A DNA stretch of 64,000 nucleotides from Hydrogenivirga caldilitoris (GTDB lineage Bacteria; Aquificota; Aquificia; Aquificales; Aquificaceae): NCBI RefSeq assembly GCF_003664005.1, contig NZ_RCCJ01000001.1, positions 1,364,001 to 1,428,000 on the forward strand, in the 5' to 3' direction. The position numbers and the translations under genes are program-made. Positions within the stretch are counted from its first letter, which is position 1. Each line of letters opens with the position of its first letter. This document shows positions 23,369-32,460 of the stretch, piece after piece. Below the pieces are notes generated by a model, which was not told the origin of the DNA, searched no databases, and saw only the letters and a program-made list of their open reading frames with translations.

Positions 23369-24889
23369 ATGAGAGCGGTCATATCCGTTTACAGGAAGGA
23401 AGGAGTAGAAAAACTCGCCAAGGCTCTTCAGAGGCTCGGATACGAAATACTGTCAACAGGTGGAACAGCTAAATATCTGAGAGAGCATGGTATACAAACT
23501 GAAGAGATAGCAAAGGTTACCGGTTTCCCGGAGATACTAAATGGCAGAGTAAAGACCCTTCACCCGGTCATACACGGAGGGATACTCTACAGGGACTGGA
23601 TTGATAAAGACAGAGAGGAGATAGAGGAGCTGGGAATTATACCCGTTGATATCGTGGTCGTGAATCTTTATCCCTTTGAGGAGATGATGAAGGAAAACCT
23701 TGAAGAAGAAGAGTTGATGGAGTTTATAGATATAGGGGGTCCGTCCCTCATAAGGGCTGCTGCCAAAAACTACTTCAGGGTCATAGTACTGGTTGACCCA
23801 GAAGATTATGGGTGGGTGATAGATAAGCTGGAAAAAGGTGAACTTGAAAGGAAAGACAGGGCATACCTTGCCTGGAAGGCTTTCTCCCACACAGCCTATT
23901 ACGATAGCGTAATCTCCAACGCTCTAAAGCGACTCTTCAAAATAGAGGAAGAGGGTAAGGAGCTCAGCCTACCTATGAAACTCGGTACAAGACTGAGGTA
24001 CGGGGAAAATCCCCATCAGAGAGGAATTCTTTACCACAACCCCTTTGAAGACATAGGCATAGCCAAATCGCAGGTTTTACAGGGTAAGGAGATGTCCTTC
24101 AACAACTACCTTGATGCGGACTCTGCTGTAAGGATAGTCCTTGAGTTCCCTAACGACCCTGCCTGTGTGATAGTTAAGCACAACAATCCCTGCGGGGTAG
24201 CCACAGGGAGCGACTTGAAAGATGCCTTTCTAAAAGCGAGGGAGACAGACCCTGAGTCGGCTTTTGGGGGCATAGTTGCCTTCAACAACACGGTTAATAA
24301 AGAACTCGCTGAGGAATTGACCTCCATGTTCCTTGAAGTAGTCATAGCCCCCGCCTATGAAGAAGAAGCCCTTGAAGTTCTATCAAAGAAAAAGAATCTC
24401 AGGGTTATAAAGTTCTTAGGCATGTCCTACTCCTACGATATCAAGAAGGTAAGCGGTGGTTTTCTTTTGCAGGATGAAGACAGAGAACTATACGATACCC
24501 TGCAGGTGGTAACGGAGAGGAAACCAACCGAAGGAGAGTTCAACGACCTCATCTTTGCCTGGAAGGTCTGCAAATACGTGAAATCCAACGCCGTAGTTAT
24601 AGCCAGAGGTGGAAGAAGCCTTGGAATAGGCTCAGGACAGGTTTCAAGGGTTGACAGCCTGAGATGTGCCATAGAGAAAGCGGTCAGACACGGTTTTGAC
24701 TTAAAGGGAGCTGTCCTTGCATCGGAAGCCTTCTTCCCCTTCAGGGATTCCATAGACATAGCAGCAGAGGCTGGTATAACGGCGGTTATACAACCGGGAG
24801 GCTCAATAAGAGACGATGAAGTTTTATCGGCGGCAAACGAGCACGGTATGTCTATGGTGTTCACAAAAATGAGACACTTCAGGCACTGA
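23369..24889 (+). CDS. purH: Bifunctional AICAR transformylase / IMP cyclohydrolase
   Basis: Last two steps of IMP synthesis. N-terminal MGS-like cyclohydrolase domain: LSTGGTAKYLREHG and KTLHPVIHGGIL; C-terminal transformylase with VKHNNPCGVATG and ESAFGGIVAFN. 506 residues, full length. Leaderless-type promoter. The stop overlaps the ZIP gene start (TGATG). Confidence 0.96.
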   Translation: MRAVISVYRKEGVEKLAKALQRLGYEILSTGGTAKYLREHGIQTEEIAKVTGFPEILNGRVKTLHPVIHGGILYRDWIDKDREEIEELGIIPVDIVVVNLYPFEEMMKENLEEEELMEFIDIGGPSLIRAAAKNYFRVIVLVDPEDYGWVIDKLEKGELERKDRAYLAWKAFSHTAYYDSVISNALKRLFKIEEEGKELSLPMKLGTRLRYGENPHQRGILYHNPFEDIGIAKSQVLQGKEMSFNNYLDADSAVRIVLEFPNDPACVIVKHNNPCGVATGSDLKDAFLKARETDPESAFGGIVAFNNTVNKELAEELTSMFLEVVIAPAYEEEALEVLSKKKNLRVIKFLGMSYSYDIKKVSGGFLLQDEDRELYDTLQVVTERKPTEGEFNDLIFAWKVCKYVKSNAVVIARGGRSLGIGSGQVSRVDSLRCAIEKAVRHGFDLKGAVLASEAFFPFRDSIDIAAEAGITAVIQPGGSIRDDEVLSAANEHGMSMVFTKMRHFRH

Positions 24890-25617
24890 TGGATATCCTT
24901 TTCTACTCTTTACTTCTTTTCCTGGGTACTCTACTGGGAAGCTCCCTTACTCTTATCTTCAGGAAATTCCCCTTAGGTATAGGTGTGAGCCTGTCTTTCT
25001 CAGGAAGCGTAATGCTGGTTGCCTCTTTCACCAGCCTCATAATCCCCGGTATGGAGCTTGGTGGGTTTTTACTCTCCGCTCTGGGAATATCTCTGGGCTT
25101 TGCCTTTATGGCTCTCATTGAAAACCTGTCACCTCACGAACATGTTCTTAAAGGTTATGAGGGTAGGATAGGTGCCCTCAGGACGAGGAGACTTGCCCTC
25201 ATAGTCATAGGTGTTACGATTCACAATATACCCGAGGGGCTCAGCGTTGGGAGTGCGACACTTTACTCAGAAGAGGAGGGTCTTAAGTTGGCTCTGGCAA
25301 TAGCTCTGCAGGACATTCCAGAGGGTCTGGTCGTGAGCCTTCCTATGTTAGCCATCACAGGGCGCACCCTCATACCGGTACTAATGGGTGTGCTCAGCGG
25401 CGGTATTGAATCCTTTTTCTGTCTTTTGGGTTTTTACCTGCTTGACTTAGCGAGGGTACTCCTACCGTTAGGACTCAGCTTTGCAGGTGGAGCGATGATA
25501 TACGTTACCGTCAAGGAAGTGTTCCCGGAAGCCTTTTCCGAGGGGAAAGACTTTCAGGTAACCTTATCTTTTCTGACCGGCTTTTTACTTATGCTCTTGC
25601 TGGAAAGTATAATCTAA
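24889..25617 (+). CDS. ZIP-family divalent metal transporter
   Basis: 242 residues, about 8 membrane segments. The two metal-binding signatures are present: VTIHNIPEGLSVGSA in TM4 and ALQDIPEGLVVSL in TM5, where Gln-Asp replaces the usual His-Asn/Glu. Probably imports zinc or iron. Coupled to purH by a one-base overlap. An uptake route for zinc may matter for the DabA/COG0523 system (inference). Confidence 0.88.
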   Translation: MDILFYSLLLFLGTLLGSSLTLIFRKFPLGIGVSLSFSGSVMLVASFTSLIIPGMELGGFLLSALGISLGFAFMALIENLSPHEHVLKGYEGRIGALRTRRLALIVIGVTIHNIPEGLSVGSATLYSEEEGLKLALAIALQDIPEGLVVSLPMLAITGRTLIPVLMGVLSGGIESFFCLLGFYLLDLARVLLPLGLSFAGGAMIYVTVKEVFPEAFSEGKDFQVTLSFLTGFLLMLLLESII

Positions 25618-25621
25618 ACTC

Positions 25622-26323
25622 ATGTTTCCATACCTTGTATGGCTAAGAGAAACCGACTCAACCCAAAGGAGATTGAAAGAGGGAAATTATCCCTGTGGCA
25701 CAGTCTTTGTGGCTGATAGGCAAAAAGAGGGAAAAGGGAGAAAAGGAAGGAGGTGGGAGTCCCAGGAGGGAGGCTTATACTTTAGTTTCGTCCTTTGTGA
25801 AGAGGATTTTAGAGACTACGCCCAGCTCCCTCTGATAGTAGGTTTTTCCGTTTCTGAATACCTTGACAGCCTTGGAATAAGGACTGCTATAAAGTGGCCA
25901 AACGACGTATACTCAAGGGGAAGGAAGATATCTGGTGTCCTCGTAGAGAAAAGCTCCAACAAGATAGTGGTGGGCATAGGCTTGAATGTAAACCAGGATA
26001 GCTTCCCAAAGGAGCTTGAAAACAGCGCTATATCCATGAAACTTGCAAGCGGTAAGGAATACGACAGGAAGAGGGTTTTGACCAGCCTGCTGGACTTCCT
26101 CTCTAAAAATCTGAATGACTACAGAGAAAAGGGATTCACCGCCTTTAAGGAAAGGATAGAGGATAAACTCCTCTTCAAAGAGGAGGAGGTAGTGATACTC
26201 GGTGAGGAGCCTGTGGTCGGTATACTCGTGGGTATTGATGACAATGGTCATTTGCTCCTTCAAACCTCAGAGGGGCTTAAAAGTATCGCAGCAGGAGACC
26301 TGAGCCTCAGGCTCTACAGGTGA
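25622..26323 (+). CDS. birA: Biotin--[acetyl-CoA carboxylase] ligase
   Basis: Class I biotin protein ligase without a DNA-binding domain. GRKGRRWESQEGGLYFS is the biotinyl-AMP loop and AIKWPNDVY the ligase core; a C-terminal SH3-like domain ends SIAAGDLSLRL. 233 residues. Attaches biotin to carboxylases, which fit carbon fixation by this organism. TATAAT (25608-25613) lies 8 bases before ATG 25622, within the end of the ZIP gene. Confidence 0.93.
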   Translation: MFPYLVWLRETDSTQRRLKEGNYPCGTVFVADRQKEGKGRKGRRWESQEGGLYFSFVLCEEDFRDYAQLPLIVGFSVSEYLDSLGIRTAIKWPNDVYSRGRKISGVLVEKSSNKIVVGIGLNVNQDSFPKELENSAISMKLASGKEYDRKRVLTSLLDFLSKNLNDYREKGFTAFKERIEDKLLFKEEEVVILGEEPVVGILVGIDDNGHLLLQTSEGLKSIAAGDLSLRLYR

Positions 26324-26341
26324 TATGTGATAGTAATCATT

Positions 26342-26356
26342 TGTTTATTGTAAACA
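26342..26356. promoter_or_regulatory. Palindrome upstream of hemerythrin
   Basis: TGTTTA-TTG-TAAACA, perfect 6-base arms, followed by the related GTAAAC-ATAT-GTTAAC (26350-26365). It lies 39 bases before the hemerythrin start and may be an operator for oxygen- or redox-responsive control. Confidence 0.35.
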
Positions 26357-26394
26357 TATGTTAACTTTTCCCTAAAGTGTCAGGAGGTAAGAGT

Positions 26395-26790
26395 ATGCTG
26401 ATAAGACCCAACGAGATTCAAAAGGTGGCAAACATGTTCTTCAACGCCGTGCATGAAGATGAGATAGAGCTGATAAACCAGCTCTACGACGCCTTGAAGG
26501 CTAACGATATTGAAAAGGCAGACAAGCTCTTAGATGAGCTCATTGTGGACGTTGAAGACCACTTCTCAACGGAAGAGGCAATGATGAAAGAGGCGGACTT
26601 CTTTGGTTACCCGATGCACAAAGCAGACCACGATAATATGAGAAAGGAGCTTAGCAAGGTCCATCAGGAGTGGAAGGAGAGGAAAGAGCCTAAGAGAGTT
26701 ACAGATTTCCTTGAGAACAAGCTTGTTCCCTGGCTAAAACTTCATGTAGCCCAGTGGGATTCGGTAACGGCGATGCATATAGGAGATTAA
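26395..26790 (+). CDS. Bacteriohemerythrin-like oxygen/iron-binding protein
   Basis: Four-helix di-iron protein of 131 residues. Ligand pattern: NAVHEDEIELI, DHFSTEEAMM (HxxxE), MHKADHDNM and LHVAQWDSV (HxxxxD). Binds O2 reversibly; probably buffers or delivers oxygen in a microaerophile. Met 26395 is preferred over the upstream GTG because AGGAGGT (26381-26387) lies 7 bases before it. Overlaps convergent rsmG by 4 bases. Confidence 0.9.
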   Translation: MLIRPNEIQKVANMFFNAVHEDEIELINQLYDALKANDIEKADKLLDELIVDVEDHFSTEEAMMKEADFFGYPMHKADHDNMRKELSKVHQEWKERKEPKRVTDFLENKLVPWLKLHVAQWDSVTAMHIGD

Positions 26791-27395
26791 TTGAGCTTCT
26801 TCCAGAGTATGTAAGAAGGGGGAAGCCCCTTAATTTCAGCTTTACAGGCGTTATATTTAAGCTCCTGTATCCACTCGCTCTTGAGTTCTTTCCCCTTCAT
26901 TACAAAAACGTAATCTCTTGCCAGCCTCTCAAGTATCCTGTAAACTTCCTCAAACTCGCCCATAGCTCTTGAAACAACTATGTCAAATTTCGTATCCACC
27001 TCCTCAGCCCGCTGACACAGGACGGTCCAGTCAAGCTCAAGTCTCACCTTAAGATACTCAAGGAAGCTACATTTCTTGGAAACGGATTCTATAAGGAATA
27101 GGTTTACGTCTTTCAAATATATCTTGAGGGGAACGCCGGGAAAACCCGCACCGCTCCCGACATCTGCGATGCTCTTTCCCTTCCAATCAACATTAACCTC
27201 ACGAAAGCAATTTACAAGAGAAAGGGAGTCAAGGAAGTGCTTTCTGATTATGTCCTCGTCCCTTTTAAGGGAGGTAAGATTGTGAACCCTGTTCCACTTC
27301 TTCAACTCCACGAGGTATACACCAAACTTTTCTACGTCCTCCGGGGAAAGCTTGAAACCCGCCTCCGAGAAAATGCTCCCAATAAGCTCACTCAC
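26787..27395 (-). CDS. rsmG: 16S rRNA (guanine527-N7)-methyltransferase
   Basis: 202 residues. SAM-binding DVGSGAGFPGVPLKI preceded by RKHFLDSLSLV, and VVSRAMGEFEE, all RsmG signatures. Overlaps pyrF by 8 bases; second gene of a pyrF-rsmG pair. Confidence 0.94.
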   Translation of the reverse strand: MSELIGSIFSEAGFKLSPEDVEKFGVYLVELKKWNRVHNLTSLKRDEDIIRKHFLDSLSLVNCFREVNVDWKGKSIADVGSGAGFPGVPLKIYLKDVNLFLIESVSKKCSFLEYLKVRLELDWTVLCQRAEEVDTKFDIVVSRAMGEFEEVYRILERLARDYVFVMKGKELKSEWIQELKYNACKAEIKGLPPSYILWKKLN

Positions 27396-28056
27396 CCAAG
27401 CTCTCCAGCACCCTTTCTACGACCTTTCCTGGGTCAGCGCTCCTGTAAATATCCCTACCCATAACTATTATGTCTGCACCCTCGCTGACGGCTTTGTTAG
27501 GTGTGAACACCCTCTTCTGGTCCCCGTAATCTCCAGAAACCCTTATCCCCGGAACCACGGTGAGCAATCCTGTTCTTCTCTTTATCTCGTAAACTTCCTG
27601 AGCCGAGCAAACAACACCATCCAAACCTACGTCCTTCGCGATATCTGCCAGGTAAAGGGCAAGCTCCTTAACGCTGGGAAAGCGGGTCTTTATAAAATCA
27701 AGGTACTCCTCACCCTGGCTGGTAAGTATAGTTACACCCAGGAGATTGGTCTTCCTCCTGGCGCTTACAGCACTCTCCAGCATCTCTCTACCGCCGAGGG
27801 TGTGGAGCGTAAGGTAGTCTACTCCGAGCTTTTCCGCCTCCTCAACGGCAAGTTTAACGGTGTTAGGTATGTCGTGGAATTTCATGTCCAGGAACACCTC
27901 CCTCCCATAGCCCTTCACGACCTCTATCACCTCTCTCCCAGCCTCCAAAAACAACTTGGGTCCAATCTTAAAAACCAGAGGATACCCCGATAGGCTCTCA
28001 ATCAGTCTGTAAGCCTCCTCCCTGTCAAGGTCTAAAGCTACACATAACTTAGGCAT
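27388..28056 (-). CDS. pyrF: Orotidine-5'-phosphate decarboxylase
   Basis: 222 residues. ALDLDREEAYRLI, the catalytic FLDMKFHDIPNTV (Asp-x-Lys-x2-Asp), and the phosphate loop VPGIRVSGDYG with ADIIVMGRDIY. Final step of UMP synthesis; pyrD lies at 58 kb. Only AT-rich sequence (TTTAATATT) precedes ATG 28056, so possibly leaderless. Confidence 0.96.
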   Translation of the reverse strand: MPKLCVALDLDREEAYRLIESLSGYPLVFKIGPKLFLEAGREVIEVVKGYGREVFLDMKFHDIPNTVKLAVEEAEKLGVDYLTLHTLGGREMLESAVSARRKTNLLGVTILTSQGEEYLDFIKTRFPSVKELALYLADIAKDVGLDGVVCSAQEVYEIKRRTGLLTVVPGIRVSGDYGDQKRVFTPNKAVSEGADIIVMGRDIYRSADPGKVVERVLESLGE

Positions 28057-28064
28057 CCTGAATA

Positions 28065-28712
28065 TTAAAGCATGAGAGGTAGCGAAGAGATGGGTTCTCC
28101 CCTGAGTTTGTAAGCGAGCTTCAAAAAGATAAGGGCGGTCATGTAAGCGTCATCAAGGGCTGAGTGAGCTCCTACCGCAGGGATATCAAGCTCCTGGGCT
28201 ATCTCTTTTAGACTTTTACCCGCTCCACCTCTCCTCTTCCAGAGATGAAAAACGTCAAGCCTGTAGTTTGAAAGGGGAATGCCAAAGAGAGAATAGGTGT
28301 ATTTCTCTACCATCCTCTTGTCAAATTCAACGTTAAAACCTACAATCACACTTCCCTTTACGTAGGTGAGGAATAACTCCAATACCTCTCTCAAGGGTTT
28401 CGCCCTGCTTTCAAGTTCCAAAGAGGTTATCCCGTGCACCTCCACAGAACTTCTTGAAAGCTCATCAGGTTTTACGAATTCATGAAAACTGCTGGAGAGG
28501 TTAAGAGACATACCTTCTATCCTCACAGCCCCTATAGAAACGAGTTCTGCCCTCTTCGGGTCAAGACCCGTAGTTTCCGTATCAAAGACAACAAAGGTTG
28601 TATCCATGACCTTCTGGTTCAGGTTTACATCGGAGAAGAACCTTTTGAAAGCAGGATTGCTCCCGTACTTCCTCAGGAGACACTTTCTCTTTATCCTAAG
28701 TTGAAAGCTCAT
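28065..28712 (-). CDS. DnaQ-like 3'-5' exonuclease
   Basis: DEDDh exonuclease: VVFDTETTGLDP (ExoI), VIVGFNVEFDKRM (ExoII) and GAHSALDDAYMTAL (ExoIII His/Asp). About 35 residues precede the core. The gene begins in the last 4 bases of the cNMP-CBS-DUF294 gene. This pairing beside acetate symporter genes recurs in other bacteria, so it is probably not the replicative epsilon subunit but a partner of the nucleotidyltransferase-like protein. Confidence 0.88.
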   Translation of the reverse strand: MSFQLRIKRKCLLRKYGSNPAFKRFFSDVNLNQKVMDTTFVVFDTETTGLDPKRAELVSIGAVRIEGMSLNLSSSFHEFVKPDELSRSSVEVHGITSLELESRAKPLREVLELFLTYVKGSVIVGFNVEFDKRMVEKYTYSLFGIPLSNYRLDVFHLWKRRGGAGKSLKEIAQELDIPAVGAHSALDDAYMTALIFLKLAYKLRGEPISSLPLML

Positions 28713-30583
28713 TTCGGGAGATGGGCGGTGTAACGCCTCTCTATAAAGCTTTGAAACTCTTCTACTATCCTGAGCGTATCCTTAAGCAGGTCCCTTTCAA
28801 GTTTGCTGAGTTTTTCCGGGTTCACGTAGTTATCGGGTGTCTTACCTTCCCTGAGCTTCTCAATCTGATTCTTCAACCTCAGAGTCTGGAGAAAGGTATA
28901 GGCTTCCCTCAGGTCTGAGGCGAGGTCTGAGGGCAGAAGGCTTAGCTCCCTGAGTTTCTCTATCCTGCCAAGGGTTGATGTCTCGCTGACCTTGCCTTTT
29001 AAAGACAGGGCTCTCACCCCCTGGGTAATTGGGAATACACCACCTTTTTTTATATCAAGCTCACCTCTGTGTTCCCCCCTTGTCTCCAGCACCAGCCTTC
29101 TCATAAAACCTATGGGAGGTTTAAAACGAACAGCATCAAGGAGCATGTAAGCTATGAATAGGTCTTCCCCTTCCAACGTCTTGAACACAAATCTCCTCAA
29201 ACGCTCTACAAGCTCCTTATTCCCGAAGGCGTTCCTGAAATCAAAGAAGATACCCAGCTTCAAGGTGTGTTCAGGCTCAGGTTTGAGAAGCCAGCTCTTC
29301 AGCTTCCTCTCCCACTCGCTTATCCCCATACGCCACTCTGGATTTGCAACCATAACATTCCCCGGGCAGGGCGGAAAACCTATATCTATCAAGATTGCGG
29401 TGTACCTCTCCCCAAACCTGTCAAAGTACTCCTTCACATCAACGTCAAGCATAGGGTAGGTATCATCGTATATGAGGGCGTTGTCCTGGTCGGTTTTAAG
29501 GGTTTGTTCCCTTCTCCCTTCGCTTCCCAAGACCATTACGCTGAAGGGAACGGGTGGTTCCATCTGTAGCTCCTGTATGGTAAGGAAAACCGCTCTTGTC
29601 ATAAGTTTATCGTTTATCTCCGATATGAGCCTGCTTATGTAATCAACCTTCAAACCTTCAGAGAAGAGGTCTATAACCATGTCCTCAATAAGGGAGTAAA
29701 CGTACCTGAGGTCTTCAACGCTGCGCGCCTTTTCTATCTCCTTTATAAGGACTACAAGGTTCTTGCTCTCGTAGGCTATTATGTCCTTATCCTCAAGGAC
29801 ACCAATGAGTTTCCCCTTACTACTCACCCCAATCCTTCTTATGTTCTTGTTTGCCATCTCTATTATCGCTTCAAATAGGAAACTCTCTTCATCAACGTGA
29901 ATAACTGGGTAGCTCATAACCTCTGAAAGTCTAGTCTCTAACGGGTCTCTTCCCTCGGCAACAACCCTCTTTATTATGTCCCGCTCAGTGACTATTCCCG
30001 TCTCCTTTCCTTCCACAAATACGCACGAGAAGTTCTTTTCCTTCATTATTTTTGCAGCCTCAAGAACGTTTTCTTCACCTTTCAGGAAGGGAACGGGTGT
30101 AACCTTTATGTCCTTAACCCTGAGGGTCAAAAACCTTTCCAGAGAACCTACATCTCTGACTGGAGTCTTTACAAGCTTCACAGTCGCTGAGAGCTTTTTA
30201 GCGAGATTCTTCGCAAAGAAAAGCTCAAATTCCTCATACTTTTCTATAAGCTTTAAGAAAATCTCCTTCGGAAGGAGGTAGAGTATGGCATCCTGAACTA
30301 CCCTCGCCGTTGATGTGGGTGGTTCACCGCTCAGGAGTGAGGGGTAACCGAACACGTCCCCCTCATGAAGGAAGTCTATCTCACGACCATCAAACTCAAG
30401 GGAAACAGCACCCTTACGGACTATGTAAAGGTACTCAAGGGGCTTGGAGCCTTCTTCAAAAATGACCTCACCACTGGGGTAGTAACGGACTATTAGATGA
30501 AAGGAAATGGCTCCCAGAGCCGAGTCCGGGAGCCTTGAAAAGGGGTAATGCTCCTTCAGGAACTGCTCAACGTCATGTATCAT
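28709..30583 (-). CDS. cNMP-binding / CBS / DUF294 nucleotidyltransferase-like protein
   Basis: 624 residues in four parts: cyclic-nucleotide-binding domain (about 10-120, GEVIFEEGSKPLEYLYIVRKG), a CBS pair (about 165-280), a DUF294 nucleotidyltransferase domain (VMVLGSEGRREQTLKTDQDN, Asp-x-Asp) and a C-terminal DUF294_C helical domain. Probably a signal-sensing regulator of the acetate uptake system encoded just upstream; its start overlaps the symporter stop by 4 bases. Confidence 0.9.
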   Translation of the reverse strand: MIHDVEQFLKEHYPFSRLPDSALGAISFHLIVRYYPSGEVIFEEGSKPLEYLYIVRKGAVSLEFDGREIDFLHEGDVFGYPSLLSGEPPTSTARVVQDAILYLLPKEIFLKLIEKYEEFELFFAKNLAKKLSATVKLVKTPVRDVGSLERFLTLRVKDIKVTPVPFLKGEENVLEAAKIMKEKNFSCVFVEGKETGIVTERDIIKRVVAEGRDPLETRLSEVMSYPVIHVDEESFLFEAIIEMANKNIRRIGVSSKGKLIGVLEDKDIIAYESKNLVVLIKEIEKARSVEDLRYVYSLIEDMVIDLFSEGLKVDYISRLISEINDKLMTRAVFLTIQELQMEPPVPFSVMVLGSEGRREQTLKTDQDNALIYDDTYPMLDVDVKEYFDRFGERYTAILIDIGFPPCPGNVMVANPEWRMGISEWERKLKSWLLKPEPEHTLKLGIFFDFRNAFGNKELVERLRRFVFKTLEGEDLFIAYMLLDAVRFKPPIGFMRRLVLETRGEHRGELDIKKGGVFPITQGVRALSLKGKVSETSTLGRIEKLRELSLLPSDLASDLREAYTFLQTLRLKNQIEKLREGKTPDNYVNPEKLSKLERDLLKDTLRIVEEFQSFIERRYTAHLPK

Positions 30584-32205
30584 ACCTCGTGAATCTTCTT
30601 AGGATACCTCAAGTCTTCAACGAGTTTCTGTATCCTCTCGGAAGGTGGAGGTGTGACCATGGTAACTACAACCGTGACTATAAGGTTAGCGATAAGTCCG
30701 AACAGTCCGGAGGCGGTGTGCTGTATGCCCCATATTGAGAAGCCTTGAGTCTTGTTGAGATATATGTACAGGATGGTTACAAGGAGTCCAACTATGAGAC
30801 CAGATATAGCCCCCTGTCTATTGAGCCTCTTCCAGAACACACCCAGAACGAGCGCCGGGAAGAAGGAGGCTGTTGCAAGGGAGAACGCCCAAGCAACTAT
30901 TTGAACTATGAAGGCTATCTTCTGGGCAGCCACGAATCCACCTATAACGCCGGCAACAGCAACAGCTACCTTACCTATCAGAACCACTCTCTTCTCCGGA
31001 GCCTCAGGGTTTATCATCTTGTTGTACAGGTCGTTAGAAACAGCCGCAGCTATAACGAGCAGGAGTCCGTCTGCGGTTGAAAGAGCCGCTGCAAGACCGC
31101 CAGCCATAACGAAGAAACCCACAACGGCTGCAAGCCCGGCTATCTCAGGGGTTGCAAGAACCACTATGTCCCTGTGTATGTTCAACTCCACCCACTGGAT
31201 TATGCCGTCTCCGTTTTTGTCCAGAACTTTAAATAGACCGGTTTCAGCCCACTTCTGAGCCCAGGCAGGAAGCTGATCAATGGGCTTCCCTACAACGTCC
31301 TTGAGAACAACGAACCTTGAAAAGGCTGCGTATGCCGGGGCTGTAAGATAAAGTATGGCTATGAAGAAGAGAGCCCATCCTGCGCTTATCCTGGCGTCCC
31401 TGACGGAGGGTGTCGTGAAGAACCTCATGAGAACGTGGGGTAGGGCTGCCGTTCCGGCCATGAGGACGAAGGTAAGGGCAAGAAACTGAGCCATGTTGAA
31501 CTTAACATAGGGTTCAACGTAGTGGGGGGATATTCCGTACTGGGTCTCAAGCTCAACGATGTTCTGAAGAACCTGCCCGTAAAGGAACTGAGGCAGAGGA
31601 ACTCCGAACCACTGGGTAGCGAGGATGGAAACGGGAAGCAGGTATGCGGTTATAAGGACTATGTACTGGGCAACCTGAGTCCAGGTTATGGACTTCATTC
31701 CTCCCAGCACAGTGGTTGCGATAATGATTATCATCCCTATTGCGATACCAAGTTCAAAGGGGACGCCAAACAACCTTCCCATTATGATTCCGACACCGGC
31801 AACCTGACCAACCATGTAGGTGAAACTTATGATTATCGCGGTGATCAGTGCCACAAGCCTTGCGAAGTTACTTTCGTACCTCTCGGCTATGAAGTCGGGA
31901 ACTGTGTACTTACCGAACTTCCTCAGGTACGGTGCTATCAGCAAGGCGAGGAGAACATAACCACCTGTCCACCCCATTATGTACGCGAGCCCATCGTAAC
32001 CGAGAGCGTATAAGGCTCCCGCCATGGATATGAAAGAGGCTGCACTCATCCAGTCCGCAGCAACCGCCATACCGTTCCAAAAGGCTGGTATCCTTCTACC
32101 GGCGACGTAGAACTCGGCAGCCTCGGTGGCTCTGTTGTATATGGCTATCGCCATGAAAAGGATAACTATACCGAAGACTATTATGTAACCCACTAAGTTT
32201 TCCAT
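30580..32205 (-). CDS. Sodium:solute symporter, ActP/VC_2705 type, with EF-hand-like insert
   Basis: 541 residues, about 13 membrane segments of the SSS family; FYVAGRRIPAFWNGMAVAADWMSAASFI is the ActP-like start. The small DUF4212 partner precedes it and acs is divergent, so acetate or a related monocarboxylate is the likely substrate. Residues 329-340 (DKNGDGIIQWVE) are a textbook EF-hand calcium loop in a long extramembrane segment, so transport may respond to Ca2+ (inference). Confidence 0.9.
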   Translation of the reverse strand: MENLVGYIIVFGIVILFMAIAIYNRATEAAEFYVAGRRIPAFWNGMAVAADWMSAASFISMAGALYALGYDGLAYIMGWTGGYVLLALLIAPYLRKFGKYTVPDFIAERYESNFARLVALITAIIISFTYMVGQVAGVGIIMGRLFGVPFELGIAIGMIIIIATTVLGGMKSITWTQVAQYIVLITAYLLPVSILATQWFGVPLPQFLYGQVLQNIVELETQYGISPHYVEPYVKFNMAQFLALTFVLMAGTAALPHVLMRFFTTPSVRDARISAGWALFFIAILYLTAPAYAAFSRFVVLKDVVGKPIDQLPAWAQKWAETGLFKVLDKNGDGIIQWVELNIHRDIVVLATPEIAGLAAVVGFFVMAGGLAAALSTADGLLLVIAAAVSNDLYNKMINPEAPEKRVVLIGKVAVAVAGVIGGFVAAQKIAFIVQIVAWAFSLATASFFPALVLGVFWKRLNRQGAISGLIVGLLVTILYIYLNKTQGFSIWGIQHTASGLFGLIANLIVTVVVTMVTPPPSERIQKLVEDLRYPKKIHEV

Positions 32206-32208
32206 GGC

Positions 32209-32460
32209 TCACTCCTCCACTCCGTACTTTTGGTCAAGCTTGTTCATCAAGAAGGCATAAACGAAGATAAGAACCACGAAGGTTATAACCGACAGCTGGG
32301 CACTCACCCAATAATGAGCTGGGAAACCAAACAGTATGGTTTTGCTCAAGGGCTTTGCAAGTATAGCCCCCACGTAGGAAACAACGAACCATATTACCAA
32401 GAGAATGGTGATAAGTCGCACATTCTCCCGGTGGTATGCCTCAAGTCTTTCCTTGTCCAT
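32209..32460 (-). CDS. DUF4212 small subunit of the sodium:solute symporter
   Basis: 83 residues with two membrane segments (LITILLVIWFVVSYVGAIL and LSVITFVVLIFVYAFLM), matching the small subunit (about 80 aa) that always precedes VC_2705-type symporters. ATG 32460 is chosen because AAGGAGGT ends 9 bases upstream; the GTG at 32469 sits on top of it. Three bases separate it from the symporter gene. Confidence 0.88.
   Translation of the reverse strand: MDKERLEAYHRENVRLITILLVIWFVVSYVGAILAKPLSKTILFGFPAHYWVSAQLSVITFVVLIFVYAFLMNKLDQKYGVEE

Noticed and set aside
28065-28712. Replicative DNA polymerase III epsilon subunit
   Set aside because: The gene is coupled to a cNMP-CBS-DUF294 protein and acetate symporter genes, a known recurring neighbourhood, so a general DnaQ-like exonuclease call is safer.
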